A stretch of 64,000 nt of DNA from assembly GCF_016086655.4 (NCBI RefSeq), contig NC_052136.2:620001-684000 (forward strand), written 5' to 3'. The stretch is from Lepeophtheirus salmonis. Taxonomy: Eukaryota > Arthropoda > Copepoda > Siphonostomatoida > Caligidae. The notes beneath the pieces were generated by a model, which saw only the letters and a program-made list of their open reading frames with translations, ran no database searches and was not told where the DNA came from. Positions 44,020 through 56,194 of this stretch are shown here, in pieces; the stretch's first letter is position 1; the number at the start of each line of letters is the position of its first letter. The position numbers were made by a program, and so were the translations under genes.

Positions 44020-45840
44020 TCTTGGATTAATCAAACTGAGGAAAGGATAGAACTAGAAGTCAACCAGGATTCCAAGGTTAATATGAATTATTTTAATAAT
44101 AAATAAAAGGTTTGTACTAAATAAACACTAAATACCCACGCAACCTCTTTTGTTGTTTGTTGTATTTATTGATGGACCCTTTAATAATTTTAATAACAAT
44201 GAATAAAACAAGGGAAGATAAATTATAATTTATCTTTCAGCGCAAAATCCAAAACGGATCTCAGTTTTTCTCTGGGTCGTAAGGTTACAGAAATATTTGA
44301 GATTATAGTAATTATCGTTCAGAGACATTTTTCATCGTTGAGACTTATTTAAAGTACGATGAATAAAACTGATGTAAAAAGGTATTTTATGATTATTTTA
44401 TAAAAATATTTGCATTGATTCTGTACCCTATTCTGAACTCGACATATTTTCATTTTAAGGCTGAAAAATGAGACAAACAACACTCTTCTTGATACCAATA
44501 TAACTTATTCATAATTCATAGTGATAAATAAGATCATAACTCATATTATAGAAAAATAGTCCATCTTTTATTAAAGAAAATGCCTATTTTAGAAATATGA
44601 ATCTCCAAGGACTTAAGTTCGATTTTTTATTTTTTTGAGTGATTCAATTTTTTAGAGGGGTGAACTAGCAAATAGACTGCATTATCTTAATATTATTTAC
44701 GTTTTAAAATGTCTCATTACTACATGAAATTGAGAAATTACCAATAAATACCGATGAGACTTCATCAAAGGGCTTTAAAAATATAAAAAAAGAAGAAGAC
44801 TTAATGCTTACATTGAATACTACTTGATGCCTATGATAAACAGTGATATTTGAATTAAATTAAATTAACATGTATTGAAAATAGCTAAAAATCGTTTAGG
44901 TATGAGATAAGTTAGATACTTGGATAAAAATATCTTATTATTTACAATGTAGTAGTTAATTTATTGTCTGGAATATGGAAATAAGATTGTATTATGATAT
45001 AATAGCATATTTGTAATACATTTTAGAATCAGTTATATAATAAAATTTGGCATAGAGGGATATACTTTTGATAGACAGTAGGGTTGAAGTGTGTTGGTCC
45101 CATTTTGACATTCAAAAGTTTACTATTTTCCTTAATATTAATGAAAAAAGGGTTTTCATTCTTGTAATACTTGGTTATTTAGGCACTTACTTTAAAACGC
45201 TTTATAGTACCGTTTTAAATATATCCCAATAATTTTTTTGAGTAGTAGAAATTATTAAATTAAACTTTTTTTAAGTGTACGCTTAACCTTGAAGCTTTTT
45301 TAATGCTATGTATTATTCGTGAGATTTCTGATGACTTTCTGTAGTCTGGGCTAATTTAAGTATAGATTGCTTGAAGGTGTTGGTGTCTCATCTATGTGAT
45401 GATCATCATTCAGGGAGTTGTATTATTTTGTCGCAATAGTGTACCACTCTCTGTTGCTTTATTAAAAAACTAATATAAGTAAATAACGCTCATTGGATAA
45501 AGTAAGTTAATGTTTACCATAAGAGAGCAATTAATTAACAACCCATTTTCCCATATATATTTGTATATATTTAACTCAAAAACATCAAAAAAATGAAATT
45601 AAATAGTCGTAAGCTTAAAAAAAATGATTGTTATCTAACACATGAATGGCTACACGCTTAAAAATATACTTTGTTAAACAAACGGATTTCTTTAACACGC
45701 GTAATTAAGAAATAATTATGTAACACGTATATAAAGTTTTATGCCACTATACTAAATCTAAAATTATTTAACAATAAAGCAAGAAGGAAAATGTTCACAA
45801 TCATTAGCAACAGCTATTCAAAGAAAAGCGGTATAATGAG
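44020..45840. other. Intergenic DNA between KIN17 and EFCAB14-like gene
   Basis: No gene. 45010-45190 (AATTTGGCATAGAGGGATAT, GATAGACAGTAGGGTTGAAG, TTTACTATTTTCCTTAATAT blocks) has a counterpart at 54815-54970, a dispersed repeat. Upstream of KIN17 nothing beyond AT-rich sequence is seen. Confidence 0.5.
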
Positions 45841-45846
45841 GAATTT

Positions 45847-48450
45847 TCATGGAACTTTTGTTGTTCTTTTCTCTTCAAAATTTTGCAGTTTCTGAAAAAT
45901 ATTTCTATAGCTTTCTTCATTTTTCCGATTCGCTTGTGTTACATTCTTCATATTATCTTCAAGCTCGTTCATTATTTTCTAAATGGAAGAAAAATAATTA
46001 AAATTTGAATTCAAAATGTATAATACATAAGTCAACAAAAGCTATACTTCTTCACAAATCTAGCCGTACCTAATTATATTACTGAAACAATTATTACGAA
46101 TCTCTAATTACTCATTTCAATGTTAATTATCTCCACCAACGAAGTTGACAGGAGTTTATGTTTTTGTCTCTGTTTCTTATTTAGTCACTAGGATTACGAC
46201 AAAAACTAGGGATTAATTTTGATCAAACTTGGCACGAAGATTATCTGTTGTCATAGTAAGATCCCATTAAATTTGGAGGGGTCCAGCTATAACAAAACGT
46301 AAAAAATGTATAATCCAAACCATAACATTGGAACAAATTGAGATGCATAACTCAATTTGATTTGTAGGGGTATGTCAACATATGTATTTTTATCTCAGAG
46401 GAGAGAGAAGGGTTTAAATAATATGAGATGAGGGGGCCCACAAGCCAAAGTTTAACCTGGCCCCACAATACTGTCTCAAAAAAATAAAAAGCGTAATTAA
46501 ATCAAAAATTAGATTTTATACAAAAAAATTAATTGGATTCGTGATCAGTATGTATAGTACTACTAAAATTATGTTTGGAACCTACACAGATTTAAAAAAA
46601 AGACAAGCTTTACAAACTTCAATTAAAACTTACTAAATTTTGAGCAAAATTAATTTCTTGGCTCTTTAGTTGCTCAGTGATATTCGTTGCAAATATTCGT
46701 CTCACTTCATCTAAATGTTTGATATCCTCTTCAATAGGATTGATCTTTTTTTGAACCAGTTCATGGACTAAGGATTCAAAGGACTGCTCATCTCTTTTAT
46801 GGAGTGACTTATTCACACTATGTGCAATCTTTGCCACATCCGCTGTTAGTTTTGTTTCCAACTCGATAACTCGTCTATCTAAATCCGTTAAGTGGGATCC
46901 AAATTTGGCCAAATTCTTTTTAGCATCTTGCATGTCTTTAGGAAGATTTTTCAATTCTGGTGCAGATTCAAGACTTTTCATTAAATAGCTCACACTCGTT
47001 TCCAAATTCGTCATCTAAGTAAATCGAAAAAAAGGGATTTATTAATGTTATTATGAATGCAAATTAGAGTGTTCTTTTTTTGGATTAATATCCCCCCTAT
47101 ACAAAGACCTTTTCTGCTGGGGACAATTTTGCTATGTTAACGTACGTTTAATAAAACGGGAAAACCGCAAATCATTCAGCACATCATAAGAAACAATAAA
47201 TGATTGAAAACAAGGTGTACTATATTTTTTACCCGTTGAGAAAATTGCCGTAGCGCCCTACAGAAAATTCGACGTCTTTTATTTAATATAAATACTAAGA
47301 TTTTAGAAAAATATGAATATATATATTCTGATATACTAATACTCATCTGGGGGATTATTTAGTGGGTAGTAGAATAATACTTGTAAACAAATTTGTGAAA
47401 TATTTTCCACGCGATAAGTAATCCCATGGTAAATTTTACCATGGTAAACTTTCCTTTATCCATCTTTTACTGGTAAACTTATTACTAAAAAAATATATTA
47501 AGTACAATTTTTGACTCATAGTTTCATAGTTGGGACGGTACAAGAGGGCTAAAAATGGCGAATTTCGACTTAAAATCCTATTTTTTTCAAATTAATATGA
47601 CCTGTATCACGCCAAAAATGGTCTGACTGGCTTGACATTTTGCCAAAGTCAGTTTTTTTTGTTGTCGCTACCAGAAAAAGTTTTAGTGCAAGGGAAACAA
47701 TATTAACCAGGCAGTGTAATGAGTATTTTTAGAGAATAATTGCATTGTGCATACCTGACTAGAGTAATTATGGAGTAAATTATACAAAATTGTAATATTG
47801 TTTGTTAGCTGGGACTGATTAGCCATAAGGTCTTGTATTTGATTGTGATAACGGTGATGATTGTCGGTAACTAATTTTCTTTCTTCAACGACTAGAAAAA
47901 AAGGGTAATTCATTCAGTACTTTATTATTATTTATAATTAATTAATCAAAAGGAAATGAAGAAACAAAAAAAACTTACCGCTATCTAATTGTAATCTAAA
48001 CCGATCAACAGTCATTTTCATTTGTATATGCAACCAAATAACAGTGATTATTGCCACAAGAGACGCAAGTATTGTAGTCAGTAGACAAAATCCATGACAG
48101 CAATTCCTACGACATGTCAATACAGAAGTCCCCCCTCCCTTACCTTCAGAACCACCAGAAGACCCGGATTTGCCTCCCCTGCCCCCACTACGAAAAAGCC
48201 CAGTGTCATCGGAAGTGGTGTCGTCAGAGCAACAGTCTCTTAAGAGTTCATGATGACGAATGCTCCCAGCTGGACTCCTCCTAATACCATTCACATTATT
48301 TTGTTTATTCCTTACGATCAACATAGCATCTAATTCCTTACGCTTTCGAAGTTTTTTCTCAGTGGACCGAGAGGATGACGAATTATTGTTATTATTAATT
48401 TGACGAGTATATGATGAAGAGTTAATACATTTTGAAGATTCTATATCCAT
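45847..48450 (-). CDS. EFCAB14-like type II membrane protein, four exons
   Basis: Exons: 48450-47979, 47891-47755, 47014-46634 and 45978-45847. All junctions are GT-AG with matching phases; total 373 residues. The N-terminal part is Ser/Asn- and Gly-rich with a basic KKLRKRKELDAML motif (residues 32-43) and an acidic SDDTTSDD. Then come a Cys-rich CRRNCCHGFC and one transmembrane segment (about 121-141), followed by an extracytoplasmic coiled-coil region (for example LDRRVIELETKL). The KRKEL motif, the Cys cluster before the membrane span and the coiled coil resemble vertebrate EFCAB14 (KIAA0494). Its C-terminal EF hands are absent here, and the protein is shorter than the roughly 495-residue human form. 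The family has no firm function. The homology call comes from motif memory, so it is moderate. Confidence 0.7.
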
Positions 48451-48483
48451 GCTCGAACACAACACCGTTGCAATTATGATTAA

Positions 48484-48753
48484 TTATAGTATAACTCTTT
48501 TTAACAGCTTCCTCTTCGGCCGCACTTGTGTTTTCTTATCTCTCTTCTTTGGAGGAGGACAGGATGTTGTTATGTACAACCAAAGTGCAAGGCCAATGAT
48601 AAGAGCAGTGATCCCCAAGTTTTTACCAGGATCCTCAAGTGGTCTTAAATTAGAATCAAGTAAAGGGTATGAGTGAAACAAAGATGATGGCGAAGAGGAT
48701 GATAAACAACTTAGAGTAGATCCATTACAACAACGTAATGTTAAGGAAGGCAT
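48484..48753 (-). CDS. Small ORF, 89 residues, one membrane span
   Basis: ATG at 48753, stop at 48484. A Ser-rich N-terminus is followed by DPGKNLGITALIIGLALWLY, a clear hydrophobic span (about residues 48-66), and a basic tail PPKKRDKKTQVRPKRKLLKR. It ends only 33 bases before the start codon of the EFCAB14-like exon on the same strand. It could be an upstream ORF of that mRNA, a separate small membrane protein, or chance. No good splice donor follows the membrane span, so an alternative first exon is unlikely. I do not recognise the protein. Confidence 0.35.
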   Translation of the reverse strand: MPSLTLRCCNGSTLSCLSSSSPSSLFHSYPLLDSNLRPLEDPGKNLGITALIIGLALWLYITTSCPPPKKRDKKTQVRPKRKLLKRVIL

Positions 48754-48759
48754 ATTATT

Positions 48760-49980
48760 ATATAGGCTATAATGAATCAGGAGCCATTATTATTAATATC
48801 AAATATGATAGCATTCACACATTTTTGGAGAAGGAGCTGAGAGAAAGAAAACGAACTGACACATTGGCTCTATGAGTTATAAAAATAGAAAGGGGAATAT
48901 CGATAGTCGCGTAAGGAGGAAAGAGAATAAAGAGGCGGAGGAGAAACTGAGCTGCTTAGGAAAAACACTTTATTTAGCCAAATAGAAAGGCCTCTTGGAG
49001 AAAAACAGTATGAACTTAAAGAGTCAATAGCATATATATATATATGCTATATTTCTTATTAGGGTTACTTAAAGGGAAATATACATGAATGTGATCGTAT
49101 TGAGCTAAAGAGTGTTCATCCTATTAGTTTTAATATTAATTCATAAACAAAATTGACGCACAATGCCTCACATCTCATTTTCATAAATGTAAATGCTTTC
49201 CCTATTCCACAAATTGCGATCGAAGAGGAATAATTAAACTTTCCTCCATATAAGCTAGAACAGGGATTCATTAGATGTTATTTAGGTTTTACATTTAGTA
49301 AAACTGCAACTAATATATTAATTGCTATGTTCATTATTCAATATTGGGGTTTTTGTCTCGGGATTCTAGGATTTTACACCAACGACAAATCCTGATAATA
49401 TTTCTTAATATAAACTACATTTACCAAATCATATAGTACATTAAATACATATTGAAGAATATATTGGTATAAGTTCCAATTAAGATAACTGAGAAATCGA
49501 CAGATTCAGAGATACAGGTGCTTGAATCTACAAAAACACAATATTCCATGCACCATAACAAATACTTTACTTATCAGATATTTAATACAAAAGAATGAAG
49601 ATATATATATAAGAAACCAAACATTATTTAATTGTGCTTATTGAAATCCTATGCAGGCCTCATTATATGTGTGATAAATACCAACAAACGGATATTACAG
49701 AAAGAAAGTTGCATTACAATTAATGCAGGTAGAGGAAAATTGTTTTGTATTTATTCATCTAAGGAAAGAAGAGATGTGGATAGTCTCCAGAGGTGTTGGG
49801 GATTGGCACTCGAAAGCTTAACTCGAGAAAAGTATTAATGCTATGGAGCCTATATTAACTTTAAACGAACTCACTCAACTTGGACTTTCAGTATAAGGAC
49901 ATTTTCCCACCTCTGATCTAGTTTATCGACAAATGATAACTACGGTTTGATATATGATACAGATTAATAAAGTAAATTAT
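48760..49980. other. Intergenic/intronic AT-rich DNA
   Basis: No gene supported. A perfect AT palindrome (GCATATATATATATATGC) lies near 49030. The 68-codon ORF at 49632 has no domain. If the distal exons at 49988-50686 are used, this whole stretch is intron. Confidence 0.4.
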
Positions 49981-49987
49981 TACTCAC

Positions 49988-50686
49988 GAGTTTTTTTAAT
50001 GTTGTATATTTGACTATGTAAATGGACGGCGAATATAACGAAGAAAATCACAAGGAGAAGGAAGGACATTAATACTAAATTGAGGCGAAGGCCATTCAAA
50101 TCTTCGAACCAGCACAGGTACATGGGGGTTTTTTTTAATCCACAGCATTCTTCTGATGAATTGGAACTTATTAGTCGATTGTTTCGATGGGATCTATCAA
50201 ATAAAATAATATATGAGAGCAAGTTGATTTGAATAGTCGTTTACTTTGACTACATTTAAAAACTCAAATAGCATTCAGGGGTTAACTCTAATTATTAAGA
50301 TTCTTTGATGAATCAAGCACAAATTGAAAAAGGATTTGTAATCCGTAATATAACTTTATTTTTGTTTCGATTAAGATTATTATGAAATGACTTAAATGCT
50401 CTGAAATGGTAGAAAAGCCCAATTTAATGTGAGGTGATTTAATATATTAATATTTGCTATTGGATCAATAGTTATTATTTTGTTTTACAACATATAAATA
50501 GTCGAATCGAGTTCCTATTAAGAAAGATCACCTTTTTAATCTAACTTTTTTCTTTTTTCGCAGTTTTTCAGGGGTGACTTTAGCTAAAAGAAACTTTTTC
50601 CGAGAAATATCCAAATCATCCTCATCGGTAGAAGTCCATTGAAGTAGGTTAAACTCCTCTTTATCCGAAGTTTCTTTCCGGCTCAT
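49988..50686 (-). CDS. Probable alternative 5' exons of the EFCAB14-like gene
   Basis: Exon 1' runs 50686-50532 (ATG at 50686; reads MSRKETSDKEEFNLLQWTST) and ends at a GT donor in phase 2. Exon 2' runs 50193-49988, starts after an AG in the matching phase, and ends ACTC before GTGAGT in phase 1. The encoded segment has a basic stretch (KLRKKKKVRLKR), a Cys pair (EECCG) and one membrane span (about residues 91-109: LVLMSFLLLVIFFVIFAV). It has no stop of its own before the donor. Phase 1 is exactly what the exon at 47891 needs, so splicing over the proximal first exon would give a 336-residue isoform with a different cytoplasmic tail and membrane span. If the donor is not used, the frame stops two codons later. 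An independent gene is the alternative. Confidence 0.6.
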
Positions 50687-50689
50687 GCT

Positions 50690-51525
50690 CAAAGCACATT
50701 AATTGTTAAAATCCAATCCGAGCAAGATAAGAATCAAACATATTACATTAACACCCTAGTTAATGGAGTTACTTAATAGCCGTGAGCCGAGATAATGAAT
50801 TGATGATGAATCAGAATATTTATTTATTATTGTCTATTGATGATGGAAGAGCTGACAGACAAAACCAGGTCTCAGCTGTCAGCACCTACGTTAAATAAAT
50901 GACACTTCTTAGTTCTTACAATTGGACTTGATAGAAAGAAATATTAACGTGACAAAGTATGCCAAAGACTGTTGTATTGCTGTCAACTGTTAACTTTGGT
51001 ATACTTAAGAGATAATATTTCATCAAAATAGCCATCAATAAAATAGGCTCATTTTTTACCTACGGATTTTAACATAATATCTACTCATAGACCAAGCACA
51101 ACAGCTGCTTTAAACTTATACGGATCAGAATATTTATCCTATATCTGCCTCACTTAGCCAAGCGACCAACTCAAAATTCTTGTCACTTCTATATTTGTCT
51201 TTCTTTATGACTTCAAGCTTTCATTTATTACCCATAGGTAACGCTGCAGTCGTATATTTATCAGTGTAGTTAATTAGTAATAGTAATAATAACATCATAT
51301 AGACACAAGTTTTAAAATGTCTCCGAACGATACCTTAGGTTAAGGAGAGAGAAGAATATCTCCAATGGTTTTATCTTATTAGAAGGTTTTTGGATCCGTC
51401 ATTCCATTGTTTATTTTTTGGTATGAATTCTCAGACACGCAACCTCTCCTAGCATAACAATAATATTAAATCACAACAAACAAAATTCATTTATTTACGT
51501 TGTGAATTGCACGTGTTTGATAGTT
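50690..51525. promoter_or_regulatory. Divergent intergenic region
   Basis: About 840 bases separate the distal EFCAB14-like start (minus strand) from the WD40 gene start (plus strand), so any promoters here are head to head. No clear TATA or initiator was identified. An imperfect inverted CAGCTGTCAGCACC/GAGCTGACAG pair lies near 50851-50885. Confidence 0.35.
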
Positions 51526-51529
51526 AATT

Positions 51530-52702
51530 ATGGACTGGATAGACGAATACAATTTCATTGTTGGAACTTACGAGTCCTTCATCATTGGATATAAGTTCAA
51601 TCATGAAACTCGAGAATTCACTTTGGCTTTTACAGATGAGGCTCATAGTGGAAGTGTTCGCGCTCTTGCCACTGGGGGCAAGTACTTGCTGTCTTCTGGT
51701 TCCGACGAAAACATTAAAATATATAATCTAAGGAATAACAAGGTTTGTTATAATTATTAATTAATTATAACTATATTCTTTTAATGTTGTCTACTATTAT
51801 TATTATAGGAATTTGGAAGTCTTCACCATAGTGAAGGACTTGTACGATCCATGGTATTCTTCGACTCTCGCTATCTCTTTACTGCTTCAGACGATCATAA
51901 TTTATATGTGCTTAAAACAGGTTCATGGAAGCTCGAAAAAACGTTATTCAAACACCAATCTCCTGTCACAGATGTATCTATTCATCCTTCTGGAAAATTA
52001 GCTCTCTCCATTGGGGATGATCAAAAACTCGTCACATGGAACTTAATAAAGGGTCGCTCTGCCTACATTACAAACCTACGAGAACGACCGGACCTAGTAA
52101 AGTGGTCTCCAAAAGGGGATCATTATTTTGTTGGGTTTTGTAAACATATTGATATCTATTCTGTCGAAACAACGGAAATATTATACTCTCTTCAAGTAAG
52201 TGGAAGGTCCAACGCAGTCGCTTTCCTCGATGATGACATCTTCCTTGTTGCTACAGAAAATCCTAAAATTGAAGTTCATTCCCTTAAAGAACAGAAAATG
52301 CTCTTTGACTTTGAAGCTCACGAAAAGAGAGTTCGTTGTCTTGAGGTTCTTCAGAACAATGAGGATAAGGTTATTGTTTCAGTATCTAATGATGGATGGA
52401 TGAAGCTTTGGGAATTATCGAAGGATATGAAAGAGTTTACATTATTGGGTCAAGTTGATACACATTGTAGGATCACTTGCTTGAAGGCTCATCTCATCCC
52501 TGTCATTGCAGAAGCTAAAGAGGTAAAAAAGACATCCCTAACTCAAGATCTCTTAGAAGAGGTCAAAATAAGAAGTTCTACAATTGATGAAGAAATCAAG
52601 AGTGTTAAGGAAAAAAGGAAAGCAACTGAGGTTGTAAACACCAAAGCGGAGGATCGAACTGCATCAAAAAAGAGAAAGAGAAAAGTAAAGAAAACTAATT
52701 GA
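51530..52702 (+). CDS. PAK1IP1: PAK1IP1/MAK11-type WD40 protein, two exons
   Basis: Exons 51530-51742 and 51809-52702 give 368 residues; the intron has 66 bp and is GT-AG. The family acts in the nucleolus in large-subunit ribosome biogenesis, and the vertebrate member also binds PAK1. WD-like repeats start with IVGTYESFIIGYKF and continue with LATGGKYLLSSGSDENIKIY, LFTASDDHNLYVLKTGSWKL, SIHPSGKLALSIGDDQKLVT, LVKWSPKGDHYFVGF and VSVSNDGWMKLWEL. HPSGKLALS followed by a TWNL-x-GRSA block is especially close to PAK1IP1. The C-terminus is Lys-rich (KKRKRKVKKTN), as expected for a nucleolar protein. An AATAAA lies at 52762-52767. Confidence 0.92.
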
Positions 52703-52761
52703 TAAATTTTATCAAGTATTAAATTAAAAATTCATCCATTTAGTTTATTTTTTGCCTTTCA

Positions 52762-52767
52762 AATAAA
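52762..52767 (+). terminator. Polyadenylation signal of WD40 gene
   Basis: AATAAA 60 bases after the stop codon. Confidence 0.6.
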
Positions 52768-52769
52768 AT

Positions 52770-55100
52770 AATTTCTGTTTTATGATTTAAACATACTGAC
52801 CGTTAACATAAATGATTTATTTAACTTATATCTTTGGGATCTAGCATTCACGTTGGCATAACATCCACGTTGTTAAAATCATTACAATTGTTTATATTAA
52901 AAAAGAGTGCCAATGATATTTTCCCCATATAAATTTGAATTCTTTCATGCTTGAGCGTGACTGGCAATTTCGTTTTCCGAGACTTACTTCCCCGGGTCTT
53001 TGCCTTTTCATGATTTGTTTCTAAAACTTAGGAGCAAGTATTTTTTTTTCTCGTTGGGAATCATTGTAATTTTGAATTTAACATAACAAAAAGTGCCCAT
53101 GGTTAAATTTTCAACTTTAGGGGTTCATGAGATATAGCTAGTTATTTTTTCTTAAAAAATCAATTATGGGGATAGTGCAATAAAACAATAATCAGACCCT
53201 TATAACTTTGGTATTGAAATTTTGATTATCTCATATGAAAAGGGGCAAGACAAAAGAGGGGCCTTTACAATTGTTTTGCCTCTAAACATTTTGTCTCAAG
53301 GATATTTCGCCTTAATATATAAATAAATTAGATTTTTATGTCGTTTTTGTTATTTTTGGTTAAAATTGATGTTCCCTTTGATTTTTTCCATAAAAATATG
53401 TAATTTGTATCACTATAAAATGCATTAAATAGTTGTTTTCTCTTGGAATTATACCCCAAAAATCTCACAAAATAAGTAATAAAATTTTTATGATAAGAAA
53501 AACAAAAATAAATAAACACGGCAAAAATTCGACTAGAAGAATTGCTGATCACTTCTACGTTAGTAATTATCATTAGACATGATGGATTATTCATCCTAGA
53601 AAAGACTTTTGGATTGACAAACAAGCATAATATGAGACAAGAGCTTAATTCCAACTTTAATCTAACAGAAAACAGGGGGGGGGGAGGTTAAATATTCCTA
53701 AATTGGTGAAATTTAAGTTTAAATTTTGATTTCTATTTATTACACTAGGTTTGTTTAAGTTAGGGATCGGGTAACTTTTTTAGCGTTATCCCAAAAGAAC
53801 TTGTAAAATTAATTTTCCCCAAGCTAGTGCCATGATATTTATTTCATTTTTCTTTCCCTCACTTAAAATATCCACTCCCATTACCCCAAAATGTTCTAAT
53901 TTACCCCTGTGGGCCAAAAATTAATTTAAATAAAAAATTAATTTGATTTATACCTTTTAATCATTTTTAAATTAACTTGTTTGTATTTTTTATTATTACA
54001 AAATACCTATTGGGCTCTGGACAGAATGCAAAAAGAGTAAATGTCCGTGCAAATGAGGCAGTTACCCAAAATATAGCAAAAAAAAATTTTTTTTTTTAAA
54101 TTAAGTGCTATATAAATAGTATGTATACCCATATTTCTTAAAAAGTGACTCCCTTTTCCTCTTAAAAACTTAGTATTCTTGTTAAGTTTTGTGATGGAGA
54201 TTTAAACTAGGATGTTACAAAAATAATTGTTTGGAAGGAGAGCAGCTTTGCTGTCATGACGTTTCATTTAATTAGCTGGGAGCAGTTGTGAGATGAAAGA
54301 AATAAACACTAGTCCATGGATGTAAGATATCCATGACTTTTCCCACTTCGTATCATAAAATAAAATAAATTATACTAATTGCAATTTTTTGGTCGTAAAA
54401 TGCATTATTTAGTTACAAGATTGATCATTTTAATTAACAATTATAATTTGATACAATCATGTTATTTTGATTTATTAAAATAACGTCGTATTATGTATTA
54501 ATGTTCTTAAAAAAAAACTCAGTGGGTATTTGAACTTTATAATGTTCCATAGAATACTTATATTTTAATAATTGTTATTTAAATAATGAAAAATTAATAA
54601 TTCGAACATCTAAAGAGTATTCAATTATTGCATTATTTTCATCTCAAGGACCGTAAAATTATTCATCTCCTGTTTTATATATCCGTATGATTTGGTTAAA
54701 TTTGATTTTTTTTTTTTTGGGGGGGAACTATTGAGAAAGAAAAGTTGGATATTGGATGACAATATCATGTTCAAGATTGTTTAAATCTCTTTAATACACA
54801 TCAGGGTCTGATATATAATAAAATTAGGCATAGAGGGTTACATTTTAGATAGACAGTAAGGTTTAAGTAACTTTATTTGTTAATCTCATTTTGAAATAAA
54901 ATTGTTCACTATTTTCCTTGATATGCACGAAAAAAGGATTTTTATTGTTATAAAAATTTGGTTCTAAGTCAATTTTCGACGGACATTTAGCTGAATGACA
55001 ATTTGCCAAAGGGACATAGCGCTGACGGACCATTTGGGACATTTGGCTGAACAATGATATTTAATACATTAATATATGCTATTGAATATTTTATTTCATT
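52770..55100. other. AT-rich intergenic DNA with repeats
   Basis: No gene. 53440-53625 resembles 17560-17765. 54230-54310 (GGAAGGAGAGCAGC, ATGACGTTTCATTTAATTAG) is a short R1 piece. 54815-54970 resembles 45040-45190. A G-tract (eight to nine G) lies near 53676, and short CGACGGACATTT/GACGGACCATTT repeats lie at 54975-55045. Confidence 0.45.
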
Positions 55101-55149
55101 TTCTTTATAGTCGTTTCTTTAATCATTAAATTTATACAATACATCGTTA

Positions 55150-55735
55150 AATAAGTTCCAAGGCAGACTAAGTAGAACTCAATATTTTAGCAAAATTCAA
55201 CTTTATTCATCAACATAGTCTCCTTTAAGCATGATTTTTTTTTTTTAAATAAAATGCTTCGTACATTGTGACATACCAATGCAAGAACTCCTGTTTTTAT
55301 ACGGCAAAACTGCTCCAAACAACGCTCCGAGTCCTCGACACGTTGCAGTTTTTGGTCGACTGTGAGCAAACCACTTTCAGAATACCTTTTTCATACACAA
55401 TTTTTCATGCAAAATAGTAAACTCATGACCATTTGATATCTTTAGGATGTTAGCTATCTGGTGCACCTTTTTTACGATCGGACAAATCATTTTGTGGACT
55501 TTTTGTATGTTTTCCGGAAGAACTGCATAATTTTGGATACCAGAGCGTTCAGCATCATCGGTATCTGTACGGTCACATTTAAATTCAGAGCAAACCAACG
55601 TTACTCAGTTGCTTTCGATAGAGCAGAGTTCAGATAATATTTCTCAAGCCAAACTTTTACCTTTACGGTATTTTTTACCTTTAAGAAGCATTGACAAATC
55701 AATACACGAAATTGGTTTGAATCCATTTTTTTTAC
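55150..55735 (-). pseudogene. Mariner relic with large internal deletion
   Basis: The minus-strand N-terminus reads MDSNQFRVLICQCFL, KNTVKVKVWLEKYYLNSA, then FKCDRTDTDDAERSG, ENIQKVHKM and ISNGHEFTILHEKLCM, then LLTVDQKLQRVEDSERCLEQ and, in a shifted frame, KQEFLHWYVTM. Directly after that come GDYV-like C-terminal codons. The block from the first catalytic Asp to near the C-terminus is therefore missing. The frame is broken at several places. The plus-strand ORF at 55609-55839 is antisense to this. Confidence 0.8.
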
Positions 55736-56194
55736 AAATACCAGAAGTAGCGTCACTTCAAGTACTGCAACTTGAAAAAGAAATAGACCGATTGTCATAT
55801 AAATTTGATATGTTTCGTTTGAAGGCGGGTACTACGTAAAAAAAATAGCAAGAGAAAGCCTCGGGACTTATTGAACGATTTAATATACATTTATTCAACG
55901 ATTTCAGGTAAAGATTCAAACTACATTCGAATCACATGTTACTGTGTTGTGTTTACATAATGATCATTAATAAAAAAAATATTTTTCTGCAAAATATCAC
56001 TAATTACCTATACGACATATATAGCATATGAAAAATACCAATTTATCATAATATCATTTTAAATTGAATTAAAATATGCAATCGCAGTTCTAGGAAAAGT
56101 GCCCTGGGGAAAATTGTCATTGGGAATTTTTTTTGTCATTTACACAGAAGGACAAAATATCTCACCCCAAAATTGTTTTTGTGCAATTACAGGA

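Noticed and set aside
49632..49838. 68-codon plus ORF between the alternative first exons
   Set aside because: No domain and no splice partners; it would lie in the intron of the distal EFCAB14-like isoform.
52200..52403. 67-codon plus ORF within the WD40 gene
   Set aside because: Frame-shifted shadow of the PAK1IP1-like exon 2.
55609..55839. 76-codon plus-strand ORF
   Set aside because: Antisense to the mariner N-terminal region, which has clear family motifs on the minus strand.
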